Below are positions 52,563 to 64,000 of a DNA stretch of 64,000 bases, one piece after another. The DNA comes from an uncultured Pelagibacteraceae bacterium. Lineage in GTDB: Bacteria > Pseudomonadota > Alphaproteobacteria > Pelagibacterales > Pelagibacteraceae. The stretch is from the NCBI GenBank assembly GCA_902588975.1, contig CACIRJ010000002.1, forward strand, positions 1 through 64,000, read 5' to 3'. The notes under the pieces are model-generated. The model did not search any database. It was not told where the DNA came from and saw only the letters and a list, made by a program, of their open reading frames with translations. The position numbers and the translations under genes are program-made. How positions within the stretch are numbered: position 1 is the stretch's first letter; each line of letters opens with the position of its first letter.

Positions 52563-54221
52563 TTAAATCCTCACTAAATTTATATTAGTATAAGGTCTTT
52601 TTCCTAATTTTTCTTTTGTATACTTCCTGCAAGTTATTTTAAGCGCATCAATTAAATTTGATTCTTGTTTTTTGTTATTTAAAGAAAAAGTTTTTGCTGT
52701 TTTTTCAATTTCTTCCTCAAGATTAAATGTGAATTCATCTTTTTCGTATATTGGCAAACCTCTAAAAGTTAATAAAGGTTTGTTGTGAATATTTCCATTT
52801 TGAGTTATTAATAGTGTTGCTTCTATTAGTCCGTTAGTAGACAAATTTTTTCGCTCTTTAATAGATTGAGCATCTTCTTCAACACTTATGGAACCATCTA
52901 AGTAAAGTCTTCCACTTGGTGCTTTATCATAGACTTCAGGTTTATCACCAGGATAAATTCTTACTATATCACCATTTTCTACTCTAACTGGATATGGGAC
53001 TTGCATTTCTTTAGCAAAATTTATGTGTTCAATCATATGTCTATGTTCACCATGAACAGGAATAACAGATCTCGGCTTTATCCAGTCATACATATCCTTT
53101 AAATCTTCTCTATTTGGATGTCCTGATACATGAATAAATTCACTATCTTCTGAAATTACTTCTATACCTTCCCTAACTAATTGATTATGAAGTTTGTATA
53201 GTTTTTTTTCATTACCTGGAATAATTTTTGAAGAAAATATAACCGCGTCCCCTCTCTCAACAAAAACATCTGGATGTGTATAATTTGAAATACGGTTCAT
53301 TGCACCCATTGGCTCTCCTTGGCTACCGGTGCATAAGTAAACAATTTTTTCTCTTGAGATATTTTTTGTATCTCTTGCATCAAGTGGATCAATAACATTT
53401 TGCAAATAACCACATTGCCTAGCTGCTTTATAAATTCTATGCATTGAACGGCCCACTAAAGCAATCTGCCTACCAGTTTTTTCAGCGCAATAAAAAGCTG
53501 ACTCCATTCTTGCTACATTTGAAGCGAAAGATGTAATAATTATTCTTTTCTTTAATCTTTCCATTATCTTTAGCATATTTTTTCTTACATCTAGTTCGGA
53601 TCCTGCCCTTCCAGCACTAAACACATTTGTTGAGTCACATATCATTGTCAAAACACCTTCATCGCCAATTTCCTTTAATCTTTTTGAATTCATATTATCT
53701 CCAGTTAATGGATCTGGATCACACTTCCAATCACCAGTATGTAATATATTCCCAACTGGTGTTTCTATTTTTAGACCATTAGGCTCTAGTATAGAATGTG
53801 TTAATGTTACAAATTCTATTTTAAAAGGACTTAAATCTACGATGCTATTCAATTGAACAACTTCTAGATATCCTGTTACATCAATTTTTTTTTCCTTAAA
53901 TTTTTCTGAAATTAAGACTGATGTAAATGGAGTAGCAAATATTTTACAATTTAGTTTTGGCCATATATGAGCAATAGCACCAATATGATCTTCATGTGCA
54001 TGAGTTAGAACAATACCTAATAAGTCATCTTTTTTATCAACGATAAATCCAGGGTCAGGATATATTAAATCAACTCCAGGGATTGCATCGTCTGCAAAAG
54101 TAACTCCTATATCTACAATTATCCATTTTCTATTATCTGGATTTCCATAGGCGAATAAATTCATATTCATCCCAATTTCTCCAGATCCACCTAAAGGGCA
54201 AAAAATTAATTCCTCTTTCAT
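52563..54221 (-). CDS. rnj: ribonuclease J (metallo-beta-lactamase/beta-CASP)
   Basis: LTHAHEDHIGAI, STNVFSAGRAGSE, SGHPNREDLKDM. Confidence 0.95.
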   Translation of the reverse strand: MKEELIFCPLGGSGEIGMNMNLFAYGNPDNRKWIIVDIGVTFADDAIPGVDLIYPDPGFIVDKKDDLLGIVLTHAHEDHIGAIAHIWPKLNCKIFATPFTSVLISEKFKEKKIDVTGYLEVVQLNSIVDLSPFKIEFVTLTHSILEPNGLKIETPVGNILHTGDWKCDPDPLTGDNMNSKRLKEIGDEGVLTMICDSTNVFSAGRAGSELDVRKNMLKIMERLKKRIIITSFASNVARMESAFYCAEKTGRQIALVGRSMHRIYKAARQCGYLQNVIDPLDARDTKNISREKIVYLCTGSQGEPMGAMNRISNYTHPDVFVERGDAVIFSSKIIPGNEKKLYKLHNQLVREGIEVISEDSEFIHVSGHPNREDLKDMYDWIKPRSVIPVHGEHRHMIEHINFAKEMQVPYPVRVENGDIVRIYPGDKPEVYDKAPSGRLYLDGSISVEEDAQSIKERKNLSTNGLIEATLLITQNGNIHNKPLLTFRGLPIYEKDEFTFNLEEEIEKTAKTFSLNNKKQESNLIDALKITCRKYTKEKLGKRPYTNINLVRI

Positions 54222-54994
54222 TTATTTAAATTCATAGCAGCCTTTAAAACTCCATCAGTAGTTAAATTAGATTTTATTTTTACTTTTAGTTTTAAAGAAT
54301 TTTTAAACATATTTGCTAATCCGCCAGTAAATATTATTTTATATTTTTTTTTGGTTTGTTTAATAATGGAATGAATTATATTGTCAATCAGACCAGTATA
54401 ACCGAAGAAAAATCCTGAATTAATTGCACTTATAGTATTTTTACCTAAAACATTGTTTAATTTTTTAAATTTTACATTAGGTATTAAGGATGCTTTTTTT
54501 GATAAATTTTCTAATGATAGATTTACTCCAGGGGCAATTACCCCTCCGTTATAACTATTTGCTGAGATTACATCAAAATTAGTTGCTGTCCCAAAATCTA
54601 CTACAATATAATTATTTTTATTATCAATTACTGATATTGCATTAGCTAACCTGTCAGAACCAATTTGTTTTCTATTAACTTTTATACTTAATAATTTACT
54701 TAAATTAAGATTTTTTAATTCATTACAATTTGTATTAAAATATAGTTTAAAATAATTTTTAATTTTCTTGTAACAATTAGGAACAACGGAACAGAATAAA
54801 ATTTGTTTTAATTTTTTATCATATTTTTTCAAAACATTTAAATTTTTTTTTAAATATTTTAAATTCACTTTATTTGTAGATAGTCTGATTTTTTTGACAA
54901 TATTTTTATTTTTGTAAACACAGATTTTTATATCAGTATTTCCAATATCTCCAATAATGTAAAAATTAAGCATAATAAGAATATTTTTTTTCAA
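54218..54994 (-). CDS. coaX: type III pantothenate kinase
   Basis: IIGDIGNTDIKI, GSDRLANAISV, VDFGTATNFDV; start may be at MLNFYIIG. Confidence 0.93.
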   Translation of the reverse strand: MKKNILIMLNFYIIGDIGNTDIKICVYKNKNIVKKIRLSTNKVNLKYLKKNLNVLKKYDKKLKQILFCSVVPNCYKKIKNYFKLYFNTNCNELKNLNLSKLLSIKVNRKQIGSDRLANAISVIDNKNNYIVVDFGTATNFDVISANSYNGGVIAPGVNLSLENLSKKASLIPNVKFKKLNNVLGKNTISAINSGFFFGYTGLIDNIIHSIIKQTKKKYKIIFTGGLANMFKNSLKLKVKIKSNLTTDGVLKAAMNLNK

Positions 54995-55484
54995 AGTTAT
55001 TTTTTATAAAATTTATAATTTTAGATTTATTAATTTTTTTATTATATTTATTTATATAAGTAGTTTCATATTCTTTTATTATTGGACTACTTTTTATATT
55101 AATTCCTACTCCAATAATTAGAAATTTAATTTCATTATAATAAATTATTTCTTGAAGAATTCCGCATACCTTTTTATTCATTATTTTTAAATCATTTGGT
55201 AGTTTAATATTAATTTTATATGGAACAATATTTTTTAAAATATTTTTTATTATTTTAAGATTTGAAAATGTAATTTTTTTCAAATGTAAACTTTTGCCAA
55301 TAGGAAAAAAAATCGAAATAAAAAGATTTCCTCTTCTAGAAATCCATTTTTTTCCCCTTTGTCCTTTTCCATTTGTCTGGATATCGCTAGTAATTATACC
55401 TTGTTTTATATTTTTTTTGATTAATCTTATTGCTGTATCATTAGTGCTTTTGACACTCTTATAAGTATATATTTTGAGTTTCAT
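54966..55484 (-). CDS. birA: biotin-[acetyl-CoA-carboxylase] ligase
   Basis: KSTNDTAIRLI, TNGKGQRGKKWISRRGNLFISIF, LPNDL; lacks HTH domain. Confidence 0.92.
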   Translation of the reverse strand: MKLKIYTYKSVKSTNDTAIRLIKKNIKQGIITSDIQTNGKGQRGKKWISRRGNLFISIFFPIGKSLHLKKITFSNLKIIKNILKNIVPYKINIKLPNDLKIMNKKVCGILQEIIYYNEIKFLIIGVGINIKSSPIIKEYETTYINKYNKKINKSKIINFIKNNFEKKYSYYA

Positions 55485-56899
55485 TAATTAATGTTTATTT
55501 GTGAAATTATATCTACTATTCCACTTGGATATATAAAATAAGCAAGAATGAAAAAAGTTGATGCTACTAGTGTAAATTTTAAACCTAAACTATGTTTCGA
55601 TTCAAATTTTTCTTTTTCTGGGTCGAAATATATAATTTTGATTATTCTCAGATAATAAAAAGCAGCGATTACTGTTGCTAGCAGTCCAACTATTGCTAAA
55701 AAATACATTTTTTCATTTATTACAGAGACAAAAATATAAAATTTTGCAAAAAAACCAGCTAGCGGTGGTATTCCTGCTAAAGAGAATAACACAACAAGCA
55801 ATGATAATGACAGTAACGGATGATTTTTTGAAAGACCAGATAAATCATCAATATTCTCATAATATTCATCGTTTCGTTTAAGCATAAACAAACAACTAAA
55901 AAATGCTAAATTCATTACAAGATAAATTGTTATATATGTAATAGAGCTTTGTACACCTTGTGTTGTACCTGTAGATAAACCTGCAAGAGCATATCCCATA
56001 TGACTAATTGAGCTGTAGGCTATTAGTCTTTTTAGATTTTTTTGACCAATTGCTGCTACGGCTCCAAATACCATTGATGCAATAGACAAAAATATAATTA
56101 TCATTTGCCACTGATCAACCAATTCATAAAAAGGAATGTAAAGAAATCTAATAAATACAGTTAATGCTGCAATTTTTGGAAGTAATGCGAAAAAGACTGT
56201 TACAGATGTTGGTGAGCCTTGATAAACATCAGGTGCCCACATATGAAAAGGAACAGCAGAAATTTTAAAAGCTAATCCAACTAAAATAAATACTATTCCA
56301 AAAGTTAATCCATATTCTATTTCTTTTGTATTAACCATAATTTGATTAAAATTAGTCGTTTCTGAAAAACCATAAATAAGTGAACACCCATATAATAAAA
56401 GTCCAGATGAAAGAGCACTTAAGACAAAATATTTTAATCCAGACTCTGTTGATAGTAAATTATCTCTATTAAATGATGCTAACACATATAATGCTAGTGA
56501 TTGCAATTCTAATCCCATGTAAAAAACAATAAGATCGTTTGAACTAATCATAACCATCATACCTAAGATTGAGCACAAAATAAGAATTGGATATTCAATT
56601 TTGCTAATTTTACTAATTTGAATATATTTTGATGATGACAGCATTACAAAAATCCCAGACAAAATTAAAAGAATTTTCATAAATCTAGCTAAACTATCAA
56701 TATTGTAACTATTTTTGAATAATGATGATTGAATTTGCGTGTCTAAGTTAATTATTAATGCTAAAGCAGCTACTAAACTTACTGTTGTTAAATTATAAAC
56801 TAGTTGAGAACTATTTTTCTTAAATACCCCAAATATTAATAAAAACATAATCATTATAGATATAAATAACTCTGGAATTATAAGTTGTAGATTTTCCAT
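55484..56899 (-). CDS. nuoN: NADH-quinone oxidoreductase subunit N
   Basis: 471 aa; MGLELQSLALYVLASF, KISAVPFHMWAPDVYQGSP. Confidence 0.95.
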   Translation of the reverse strand: MENLQLIIPELFISIMIMFLLIFGVFKKNSSQLVYNLTTVSLVAALALIINLDTQIQSSLFKNSYNIDSLARFMKILLILSGIFVMLSSSKYIQISKISKIEYPILILCSILGMMVMISSNDLIVFYMGLELQSLALYVLASFNRDNLLSTESGLKYFVLSALSSGLLLYGCSLIYGFSETTNFNQIMVNTKEIEYGLTFGIVFILVGLAFKISAVPFHMWAPDVYQGSPTSVTVFFALLPKIAALTVFIRFLYIPFYELVDQWQMIIIFLSIASMVFGAVAAIGQKNLKRLIAYSSISHMGYALAGLSTGTTQGVQSSITYITIYLVMNLAFFSCLFMLKRNDEYYENIDDLSGLSKNHPLLSLSLLVVLFSLAGIPPLAGFFAKFYIFVSVINEKMYFLAIVGLLATVIAAFYYLRIIKIIYFDPEKEKFESKHSLGLKFTLVASTFFILAYFIYPSGIVDIISQININ

Positions 56900-58395
56900 T
56901 ATTCGCCAAATGCTAATTTATTAATCTTATCTAAATCATTCATATCTATCATATTTGCGACTGATACTTCTATAGAGTTAATCAAAGGTTCTGGATAAAA
57001 ACCAAAAAATATAATCGGTAATACTAAAAGCCATAATGTAACAATTTCAAATCTTTTTAAATCAACCATTTTTTTTACATCTTCATTAATTAATTTTCCA
57101 AAAATAATTCTCTTATATAACCAAAGCATATATGCCGCCCCCAAGATCACTCCTAAACTTGCAATCGTTGCTACTAATATATTCTTTTTAAATGCACCCA
57201 TTAAAACTAAAAATTCACCAATAAAACCACTTGTTCCAGGTAATCCAAGAGCTCCTAAAGTAAAAACCATAAAAACTATTGCATACTTTGGCATTATAGA
57301 AACTAAGCCTCCATATCTATTTATTAGTCTTGTATGAAGTCTATCGTAAACAACTCCAACACATAAAAATAGTGCTGCAGATACCAAACCATGACTTATC
57401 ATTTGGAAGATACTTCCTTCTATTCCTTGCTGTGTCATTGTGAAAATACCAAGTGTTACAAATCCCATATGAGCTACGGACGAATAAGCTATTAATTTCT
57501 TCATATCTTCCTGCATTAAGGCGACAAGCGATGTATAAATAATCGCTATCAAACTAAGTGTGTAAACTAAAGGAACAAAATATAATGAAGCATCTGGAAA
57601 TAAACCTAGAGAAAACCTTATAAATCCATATCCTGCCATTTTTAAAAGTATTGCAGCTAGTAAAACTGAACCAGCGGTTGGTGCTTCTACATGAGCATCT
57701 GGTAACCATGTATGCACTGGCCACATTGGTGTTTTAACAGCAAAGGAACTAAAAAATGCTAGCCATAATAAATTTTGGTACTTAGCGTCGATACCTAATT
57801 CATATAACTTAATGACATCTGTTGTACCAGTTATCCAATATATTGATATGATAGCAACCAACATTAAAACCGAACCTAGCAAAGTATATAAAAAGAATTT
57901 AAATGCTGAATAAACTCTTCTTTCTCCACCCCATATACCAATAATTAAAAACATTGGTATTAGACCGGCTTCAAAAAATAAATAAAATACAACTAAATCC
58001 AACGAGCAAAAGACACCAATCATAAACGTTTCGAGTATCAAGATTGCTATTAAAAAATCTTTTAATCTATTTTTAATAGTTGCATTTACAGTTATTACAC
58101 AAATTGGAGTAATAAATGTGGTAAGTAAAATAAATAAAATTGATATCCCGTCTACTCCAACTTTATAATTAACAAATCCTGAAATCCATTCTCTTTGTTC
58201 AACAAACTGAAAGTCAACTATAGATTTATCGAAAACAATCCATAGATATAAAGACAAGAAAAAATTAGCTAAAGTTATAAAAAGGGCAACATATTTGCTG
58301 CTTTGATATTGAGAATTAGACGATCTAACAAAAAATATGAATAAAGCTCCTATTGTTGGAAGTAAAATTAATGAAGATAGAATTGGAAAATTCAT
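56899..58395 (-). CDS. nuoM: NADH-quinone oxidoreductase subunit M
   Basis: FFEAGLIPMFLIIGIWGG, HTWLPDAHVEAPTAGSVLLA. Confidence 0.97.
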   Translation of the reverse strand: MNFPILSSLILLPTIGALFIFFVRSSNSQYQSSKYVALFITLANFFLSLYLWIVFDKSIVDFQFVEQREWISGFVNYKVGVDGISILFILLTTFITPICVITVNATIKNRLKDFLIAILILETFMIGVFCSLDLVVFYLFFEAGLIPMFLIIGIWGGERRVYSAFKFFLYTLLGSVLMLVAIISIYWITGTTDVIKLYELGIDAKYQNLLWLAFFSSFAVKTPMWPVHTWLPDAHVEAPTAGSVLLAAILLKMAGYGFIRFSLGLFPDASLYFVPLVYTLSLIAIIYTSLVALMQEDMKKLIAYSSVAHMGFVTLGIFTMTQQGIEGSIFQMISHGLVSAALFLCVGVVYDRLHTRLINRYGGLVSIMPKYAIVFMVFTLGALGLPGTSGFIGEFLVLMGAFKKNILVATIASLGVILGAAYMLWLYKRIIFGKLINEDVKKMVDLKRFEIVTLWLLVLPIIFFGFYPEPLINSIEVSVANMIDMNDLDKINKLAFGE

Positions 58396-58396
58396 A

Positions 58397-60310
58397 TTAT
58401 TTTACTATTAATAAAGTTAATAGAATTGAAAAACCTAGAAGCATTATAAAAGCATACTGATAAATATAACCTGATTGAAACTTTACTGCTTTAAATGAAA
58501 AAAGTTTTATCAAATTTGAAATTCCATCTGGTCCAAATTTATCGATTATTAATCCATCAATTTTTTTCCAGAGAAAAATTCCAAAACTTTTTGAAGGTTT
58601 AATAAAAATCTGATCATATAATTCGTCAAAATACCATTTTTTTTTTAGAAAAATGTAAACTGGCATGTTTATAGAAACTATTTCATCTACGATTTTAGTA
58701 TTTTTAACAAATAGATAATATGACAATGGAATTGTTAGTACCACTAACGTAGGAGTTAAAAACAAAAACCAAGTTGGAGGATGTTCTTTTCCTAACGGTT
58801 CTAGAAATTTTATAGACTCTCCCCAAAAATCATACATTGTATCATGACCAATAAATAATTCTTTAAATAAAAATCCTGAAAAAATTGCACCAACAGCTAA
58901 TAATACTAAAGGTAACATCATGCTTAATGGTGACTCGTGCATTGTATCAATACTAAGATCTTTATTTTTATAATCTCCGTGGAAAGTTTTAAATATTAAT
59001 CTCCATGAGTAAATAGAAGTCATTACAGCAGTTAATACACCTATACCAGCAGCATAAATTCCAAATTTTGTGTCACTTATATAAGCAAATTCAATTATTG
59101 CATCTTTAGAATAAAAACCTGATAAGAAAGGAAATCCTGTTAAAGCTAAGGTGCCTACAACCATTAATGCATAAGTGTAAGGTAATTTTCTAAATACTCC
59201 TCCCATCTTAGTTATATCTTGCTCATCTTTAAATGAATGAATTACTGATCCAGAGCCTAAGAAAAGTAGAGCTTTGAAAAAAGCATGTGTAAATAAATGA
59301 AACATTGCAACATTATATGCACCTACACCAGCTGCAAAAAACATGTATCCCAATTGACTACATGTTGAATAAGCAATAATTTTTTTTATATCTGTTTGCA
59401 CTAAGGCAACTGTGGCTGCAAAAAAAGCTGTGGTCATTCCAACTAATGTGATTAAAGATAAAGCTAATTCTGAATACTCATAAATTGGTGAACATCTAAC
59501 TACTAAAAAAACTCCTGCAGTTACCATTGTCGCTGCATGAATTAATGCTGATACTGGTGTTGGACCTTCCATAGCATCTGGTAACCATGTATGAAGTAAA
59601 AATTGTGCTGACTTTCCCATTGCTCCAATAAAAAGCAGTAAACAAATTAAATCTATTGTATTAAATTCAAAAGATAGAAAATTTATTTTCTGATCTATAA
59701 TTTCAGGTATTTTAAGAAAAACTTCTTCATAATTTACTGTGCCAAAAATATAAAATATTAAAAAAATTCCCAATGCAAAACCAAAGTCTCCAACTCTATT
59801 TACTATAAAAGCTTTAATAGCAGCAGCATTAGCAGTTTCTTTTTTATACCAAAAACCAATTAAAAAGTAAGAACAAAGACCAACCCCTTCCCATCCAAAG
59901 AATAATTGTAAAAAATTATCTGATGTTACTAAGGTTAACATAGCGAATGTAAATAATGATAGATAGGACATAAATCTTGGTTTATGTGGGTCGTGAGACA
60001 TGTAACCAACGGAATAAATATGAACTAAGGAGGAAACTAGAGTAACTACGACTAACATTACTGCAGAAAGAGCATCAACTTTAATTGACCAATTTACATT
60101 TAAAGATCCTGAATTTATCCAAGTTGCGATAATTGCATTATGCTCATATCCTGATGAAACAACTTTAAAAAATACGAACAAAGATAATAATGCAGAAATA
60201 GAAACCAAAACACATGTGATTAATTGAGATAATTTATCACCAATGGTTTTACCAAAGAAACCCGATATGATTGAACCTATTAAAGGTAAAAATAGTATTA
60301 AATATTCCAT
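58397..60310 (-). CDS. nuoL: NADH-quinone oxidoreductase subunit L
   Basis: GWEGVGLCSYFLIGFWY, HTWLPDAMEGPTPVSALIHAATMVTAGVFL. Confidence 0.97.
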   Translation of the reverse strand: MEYLILFLPLIGSIISGFFGKTIGDKLSQLITCVLVSISALLSLFVFFKVVSSGYEHNAIIATWINSGSLNVNWSIKVDALSAVMLVVVTLVSSLVHIYSVGYMSHDPHKPRFMSYLSLFTFAMLTLVTSDNFLQLFFGWEGVGLCSYFLIGFWYKKETANAAAIKAFIVNRVGDFGFALGIFLIFYIFGTVNYEEVFLKIPEIIDQKINFLSFEFNTIDLICLLLFIGAMGKSAQFLLHTWLPDAMEGPTPVSALIHAATMVTAGVFLVVRCSPIYEYSELALSLITLVGMTTAFFAATVALVQTDIKKIIAYSTCSQLGYMFFAAGVGAYNVAMFHLFTHAFFKALLFLGSGSVIHSFKDEQDITKMGGVFRKLPYTYALMVVGTLALTGFPFLSGFYSKDAIIEFAYISDTKFGIYAAGIGVLTAVMTSIYSWRLIFKTFHGDYKNKDLSIDTMHESPLSMMLPLVLLAVGAIFSGFLFKELFIGHDTMYDFWGESIKFLEPLGKEHPPTWFLFLTPTLVVLTIPLSYYLFVKNTKIVDEIVSINMPVYIFLKKKWYFDELYDQIFIKPSKSFGIFLWKKIDGLIIDKFGPDGISNLIKLFSFKAVKFQSGYIYQYAFIMLLGFSILLTLLIVK

Positions 60311-60622
60311 TTACCCTTTCAATCTGTCGATTTCTTCAACTCTTATAGTTCCAGAGTTTCTGTAATAAACAACAATAATTGCAAGTCCTATAGCAGCCTC
60401 AGCTGCAGCCACTGTTAATATGAATAATGTGAAAACCTGGCCACTCAAATCGTTAATAAAAATAGAAAAAGATACTAAATTTATATTTACAGCTAAAAGT
60501 ATTAATTCAATACTCATCAATATAACGATAATATTTTTTCTATTTAGAAAAATACCTACAATACCAATTGTGAATATAATAGCAGCAAGAGTTAAATAAT
60601 GTCCGAGACCAATACTAAGCAT
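60311..60622 (-). CDS. nuoK: NADH-quinone oxidoreductase subunit K
   Basis: [36 protein letters not shown]. Confidence 0.97.
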   Translation of the reverse strand: MLSIGLGHYLTLAAIIFTIGIVGIFLNRKNIIVILMSIELILLAVNINLVSFSIFINDLSGQVFTLFILTVAAAEAAIGLAIIVVYYRNSGTIRVEEIDRLKG

Positions 60623-61247
60623 CTATTTTAACTCCTTTATTATTTTCTACATCAACTAATTCAATACCATCTTTTCTATCTCTAGATATTTGTTTGAAAT
60701 AACTTTGTCTTTTTACTCCAGATCTCTGTCTGAAGGTCAATACAATTGCTCCAATCATAGCTACCAATAAAACCATTCCAGATAATTGAAATAAATGGAT
60801 ATAATCTGTATAGATAACGCTTCCTAAAGATTGAGTATTTGTTAAGTCAGTATTTATTTCAATCGCAATTGAATCTAATAAATCTGGTTTATATTTCCAT
60901 CCACCTATAACAATAATTAATTCAAAAAATATAATTATACTTACTAATAAACCAACTGGAATATGAGAACTTCTTCCACTAGAATTAAACCATTCATTTT
61001 TTTGTTGAGCAACATTTAACATCATAACAACAAACAAAAATAATACTGCCACTGCTCCAACATAAACAATAAGCATTATCATTCCTAAAAATTCGGCACC
61101 AATCATGATAAATAGGCAAGAAATACTAATAAAGTCCAATATTAAAAAAAAAACTGAATTAACTGTGTTTTTTGAAACAGTTACCATAATTGCAGACACA
61201 ATTGCAATTAGTGAAAATATATAAAAGACTATTGCATGAGCAATCAT
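60615..61247 (-). CDS. nuoJ: NADH-quinone oxidoreductase subunit J
   Basis: 210 aa; [27 protein letters not shown]. Confidence 0.96.
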   Translation of the reverse strand: MIAHAIVFYIFSLIAIVSAIMVTVSKNTVNSVFFLILDFISISCLFIMIGAEFLGMIMLIVYVGAVAVLFLFVVMMLNVAQQKNEWFNSSGRSSHIPVGLLVSIIIFFELIIVIGGWKYKPDLLDSIAIEINTDLTNTQSLGSVIYTDYIHLFQLSGMVLLVAMIGAIVLTFRQRSGVKRQSYFKQISRDRKDGIELVDVENNKGVKIDA

Positions 61248-61250
61248 TGA

Positions 61251-61736
61251 TTATCTGTGGGAGCTATCGGCATTAATATTTGCTGCTAAAATATTCTCCC
61301 ATCTATCTCCATTCTCTAACAACTTTTCTTTGTTGTAGTAAAGTTCTTCTCTTGTTTCTGTAGCAAATTCGAAATTTGGACCTTGAACAATCGCATCAAC
61401 TGGACAGGATTGTTCGCACAAACCACAATAAATACATTTTAACATATCAATATCATAACGAGTAGTTTTTCTACTTCCATCTTCTCTCTCGCTAGACTCT
61501 ATTGTTATAGCCTGAGCAGGACAAACAGCTTCACATAATTTACAAGCAATACATCTCTCCTCACCATTTGGATAACGTCTTAGCGCATGTTCTCCCCTAG
61601 CTCTCGGACTAATTGAACCTTTTTCAAATGGATAATTAATTGTTTTTTTTGGTTTAAATATTTCTTTTATTGCCATGATTAATCCTGTTAAAAAATCAAT
61701 CATAAAAATTGTTTTGAAAAATCTTATTAAACTCAT
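61251..61736 (-). CDS. nuoI: NADH-quinone oxidoreductase subunit I
   Basis: Two 4Fe-4S motifs [12 protein letters not shown] and [12 protein letters not shown]; start set to internal MSLIRFF. Confidence 0.95.
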   Translation of the reverse strand: MSLIRFFKTIFMIDFLTGLIMAIKEIFKPKKTINYPFEKGSISPRARGEHALRRYPNGEERCIACKLCEAVCPAQAITIESSEREDGSRKTTRYDIDMLKCIYCGLCEQSCPVDAIVQGPNFEFATETREELYYNKEKLLENGDRWENILAANINADSSHR

Positions 61737-61737
61737 T

Positions 61738-62736
61738 CTAATTCCCTGGTAATAAATCAAAATACATTAAAAAACTTGCAGTTAATACTACATAAATTAA
61801 TGAAAATGGTAGAAAAATTTTCCATCCAAGTTTCATTAATTGATCGTACCTGTATCTTGGTACTATTGCTTTTATCAGAGCAAATAAGATAAATAAAAAG
61901 AGTATTTTTAAGATTAACCATATTGGAGCTGGAATAACGTTAAATGGAAATAAATCTATGGGAGATAACCAGCCACCAAGAAATAAAATAGATCCCATTG
62001 CACACATAAGTAAAATGTTAGCATACTCCCCTAACCAAAACATTGCATACATCATTCCAGAGTATTCTGTCTGGTAACCAGCAACTAACTCTGCTTCAGC
62101 TTCGGGCAAATCAAAAGGTGGTCTGTTAGTTTCTGCTAAGGCTGAAATAAAAAATATTATAAACATTGGGAATAGAGGTATTACAAACCATAAATCTTTT
62201 TGAGCTAAAACGATGTCACTAAGATTTAATGAACCTACACAAAGTAATACATTTATAATTATTACACCTATCGAAACTTCATAAGAAACCATTTGAGCAG
62301 CCGATCTAATTGCTCCTAGAAAAGGATACTTTGAATTAGATGCCCATCCACCCATAATTATTCCATAAACACCTAAAGATGAAACTGCAAAAAGATATAA
62401 AATACCAACATTTATATCTGCTAGTACAAATGTTTCACTAAAAGGAATTACTGCCCAAGAAATTAAAGCCAAAGTCATTGTAACTATTGGGGCTAATATA
62501 AATATAACTTTATTTGAGCTTGCTGGTATAATTATTTCTTTAAAAATGTATTTTAATGCGTCAGCTAATGTTTGAAATAATCCAAATGGACCAACAACGT
62601 TAGGACCTCTTCTTTTTTGAACAAATGCCCATACTCTTCTATCTAACCAAACAATCATTGCAACAGATACTAAAACTGGGACCAATAGAAAAAGAATTCT
62701 ATAAATTTGTTCAAAAAATATAAATAGTTCACTCAT
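61738..62736 (-). CDS. nuoH: NADH-quinone oxidoreductase subunit H
   Basis: [48 protein letters not shown]. Confidence 0.98.
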   Translation of the reverse strand: MSELFIFFEQIYRILFLLVPVLVSVAMIVWLDRRVWAFVQKRRGPNVVGPFGLFQTLADALKYIFKEIIIPASSNKVIFILAPIVTMTLALISWAVIPFSETFVLADINVGILYLFAVSSLGVYGIIMGGWASNSKYPFLGAIRSAAQMVSYEVSIGVIIINVLLCVGSLNLSDIVLAQKDLWFVIPLFPMFIIFFISALAETNRPPFDLPEAEAELVAGYQTEYSGMMYAMFWLGEYANILLMCAMGSILFLGGWLSPIDLFPFNVIPAPIWLILKILFLFILFALIKAIVPRYRYDQLMKLGWKIFLPFSLIYVVLTASFLMYFDLLPGN

Positions 62737-64000
62737 TAATTATCGGTTCCGGTTTTTGGTAAACTCATTCTAATATTTTTACATTCTGACATTGTTTTTG
62801 ATGCTCTTGCTATTACATTGGAGTGATAATAATCAATCTCTTCAGAAATAATTTTTTCTGATTTAAAATTATATTCAGGCACTTTAAAATCAGTTTCATT
62901 TTTATTATTAAGATTTAAATAATTTATTAATGAATCAATAAGTTGATTTTTATCTTTATATAAATTTTTTCTTTTAATGAATGAGGACAATTCATTTATT
63001 ATTTGCCAATCCTCTTTCGCTTCACCTGGTGGATATGATGCCTTGTAGGCTTTTTGTAATTTTCCTTCTAAGTTTGTAAAATAACCATCTTGTTCTGTGT
63101 AAGTAGCACCAGGCAAAATTACATCAGCAATACTTGCACCTTTATCACCGTGACTACCTATATATATTATAAATTCATTTTTTTTCTCAAAATTTAAATC
63201 ATCTTGACCAAATAAAATTAAAATTTCAAATTCGTTGTTTTCTAATTTATCCAATATTTCGTAGCTAGAATTTTTTGACAATACATTTAAGTCGTATGAG
63301 CCTACTGTGGATGAATTTTTTGATAATATGTTTAATGCATTCCAGTCATCGGAAATTTTATCATTTTCTAATAGATAATTTTTGAATTCTTCAAAAATAT
63401 AAGGTGCCGACTTAAGTTTAAGAACTGATTGACCAAAAATTATACTTGGATATTTCGATTTTTTAATTTTTTCTGAAATTTCATGCTTATTATCAACAAT
63501 ATCTTTTATAGTGTCTGTATTATTCGATATAACTTGGTAAGGGTAAGTTAAATCACCAACATCACCTAAAGATATAATTTCTATCTTATTTTTTAAATAA
63601 TTTTTTCTTATTCGTGAGTTTAATATTGTTGCTTCAAATCTTGGATTTGTACCTATTAGAATTATTAAATCACTTTTTTCTATTCCTTCAATTGAACTGT
63701 TAAATAGATAATTACTTCTTACCTTTGTATTAATATATAATTTTTCATATCTGGATTCCAAATTTTTAGACTTGATCGTTTTTTCAAAAAAATCTTTTGC
63801 TGCATATGTGGTTTCCATATTTGTCATATCACCTATAAATCCAGCAATCTTCTCGGACTTTGTTTTTGCAATTCTTTCAGATACAGCTTTAAAAGCTTCG
63901 TCCCAACTTGATGGCTTTAATTTATTATTAATCTTTACATAAGGAGTATCTAATCTTTGATTTTTTAAGCCGTCACATGCATATCTAGTCTTATCAGAAA
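62736..64000 (-). CDS. nuoG: NADH-quinone oxidoreductase subunit G, C-terminal part (truncated by window edge)
   Basis: ORF 63827 extends in frame to 64000 (..[22 protein letters not shown]..); molybdopterin-type [23 protein letters not shown]. Confidence 0.93.
   Translation of the reverse strand, partial: SDKTRYACDGLKNQRLDTPYVKINNKLKPSSWDEAFKAVSERIAKTKSEKIAGFIGDMTNMETTYAAKDFFEKTIKSKNLESRYEKLYINTKVRSNYLFNSSIEGIEKSDLIILIGTNPRFEATILNSRIRKNYLKNKIEIISLGDVGDLTYPYQVISNNTDTIKDIVDNKHEISEKIKKSKYPSIIFGQSVLKLKSAPYIFEEFKNYLLENDKISDDWNALNILSKNSSTVGSYDLNVLSKNSSYEILDKLENNEFEILILFGQDDLNFEKKNEFIIYIGSHGDKGASIADVILPGATYTEQDGYFTNLEGKLQKAYKASYPPGEAKEDWQIINELSSFIKRKNLYKDKNQLIDSLINYLNLNNKNETDFKVPEYNFKSEKIISEEIDYYHSNVIARASKTMSECKNIRMSLPKTGTDN

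Noticed and set aside
1-64000. CRISPR array, prophage, integrase or transposon
   Set aside because: No regularly spaced repeats, no cas, integrase or transposase ORFs; gene content is core housekeeping throughout.

Overview
The window is a low-GC, tightly packed core-genome segment, most consistent with a streamlined marine alphaproteobacterium of the SAR11/Pelagibacterales type (inferred from gene order, AT-richness and very short intergenic gaps). It holds about 53 protein genes: nuoG(partial)HIJKLMN-birA-coaX-rnj-proS-lolCD-dnaE, rpsB-tsf-frr-uppS-cdsA-dxr-bamA-skp-lpxD-fabZ-lpxA-lpxI-lpxB, lexA-gltX, trpEGDC, tpiA-secG-pyrG-kdsA-eno-ftsB-lipA, ispDF, ntrYX, trkAH, aapJQMP, valS-ilvD and a frame-split manC. 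It also has three tRNAs (Cys, Asn, Arg). I see no CRISPR array, prophage, IS element, toxin or defence island. The most interesting signals are small: a perfect 18-bp palindrome just upstream of aapJ, a GC-rich structured leader before rpsB (a type already described in Pelagibacter), a GAAC-N7-GAAC SOS box at lexA, an A-tract frameshift splitting manC, an 18-bp inverted-repeat overlap of the gltX and lpxB 3' ends, an NtrX without GAFTGA paired with an NtrY lacking a recognisable PAS domain, and missing genes at conserved alphaproteobacterial loci (pyrH, rseP, pdhABC/lpd). I found no convincing wholly new system.
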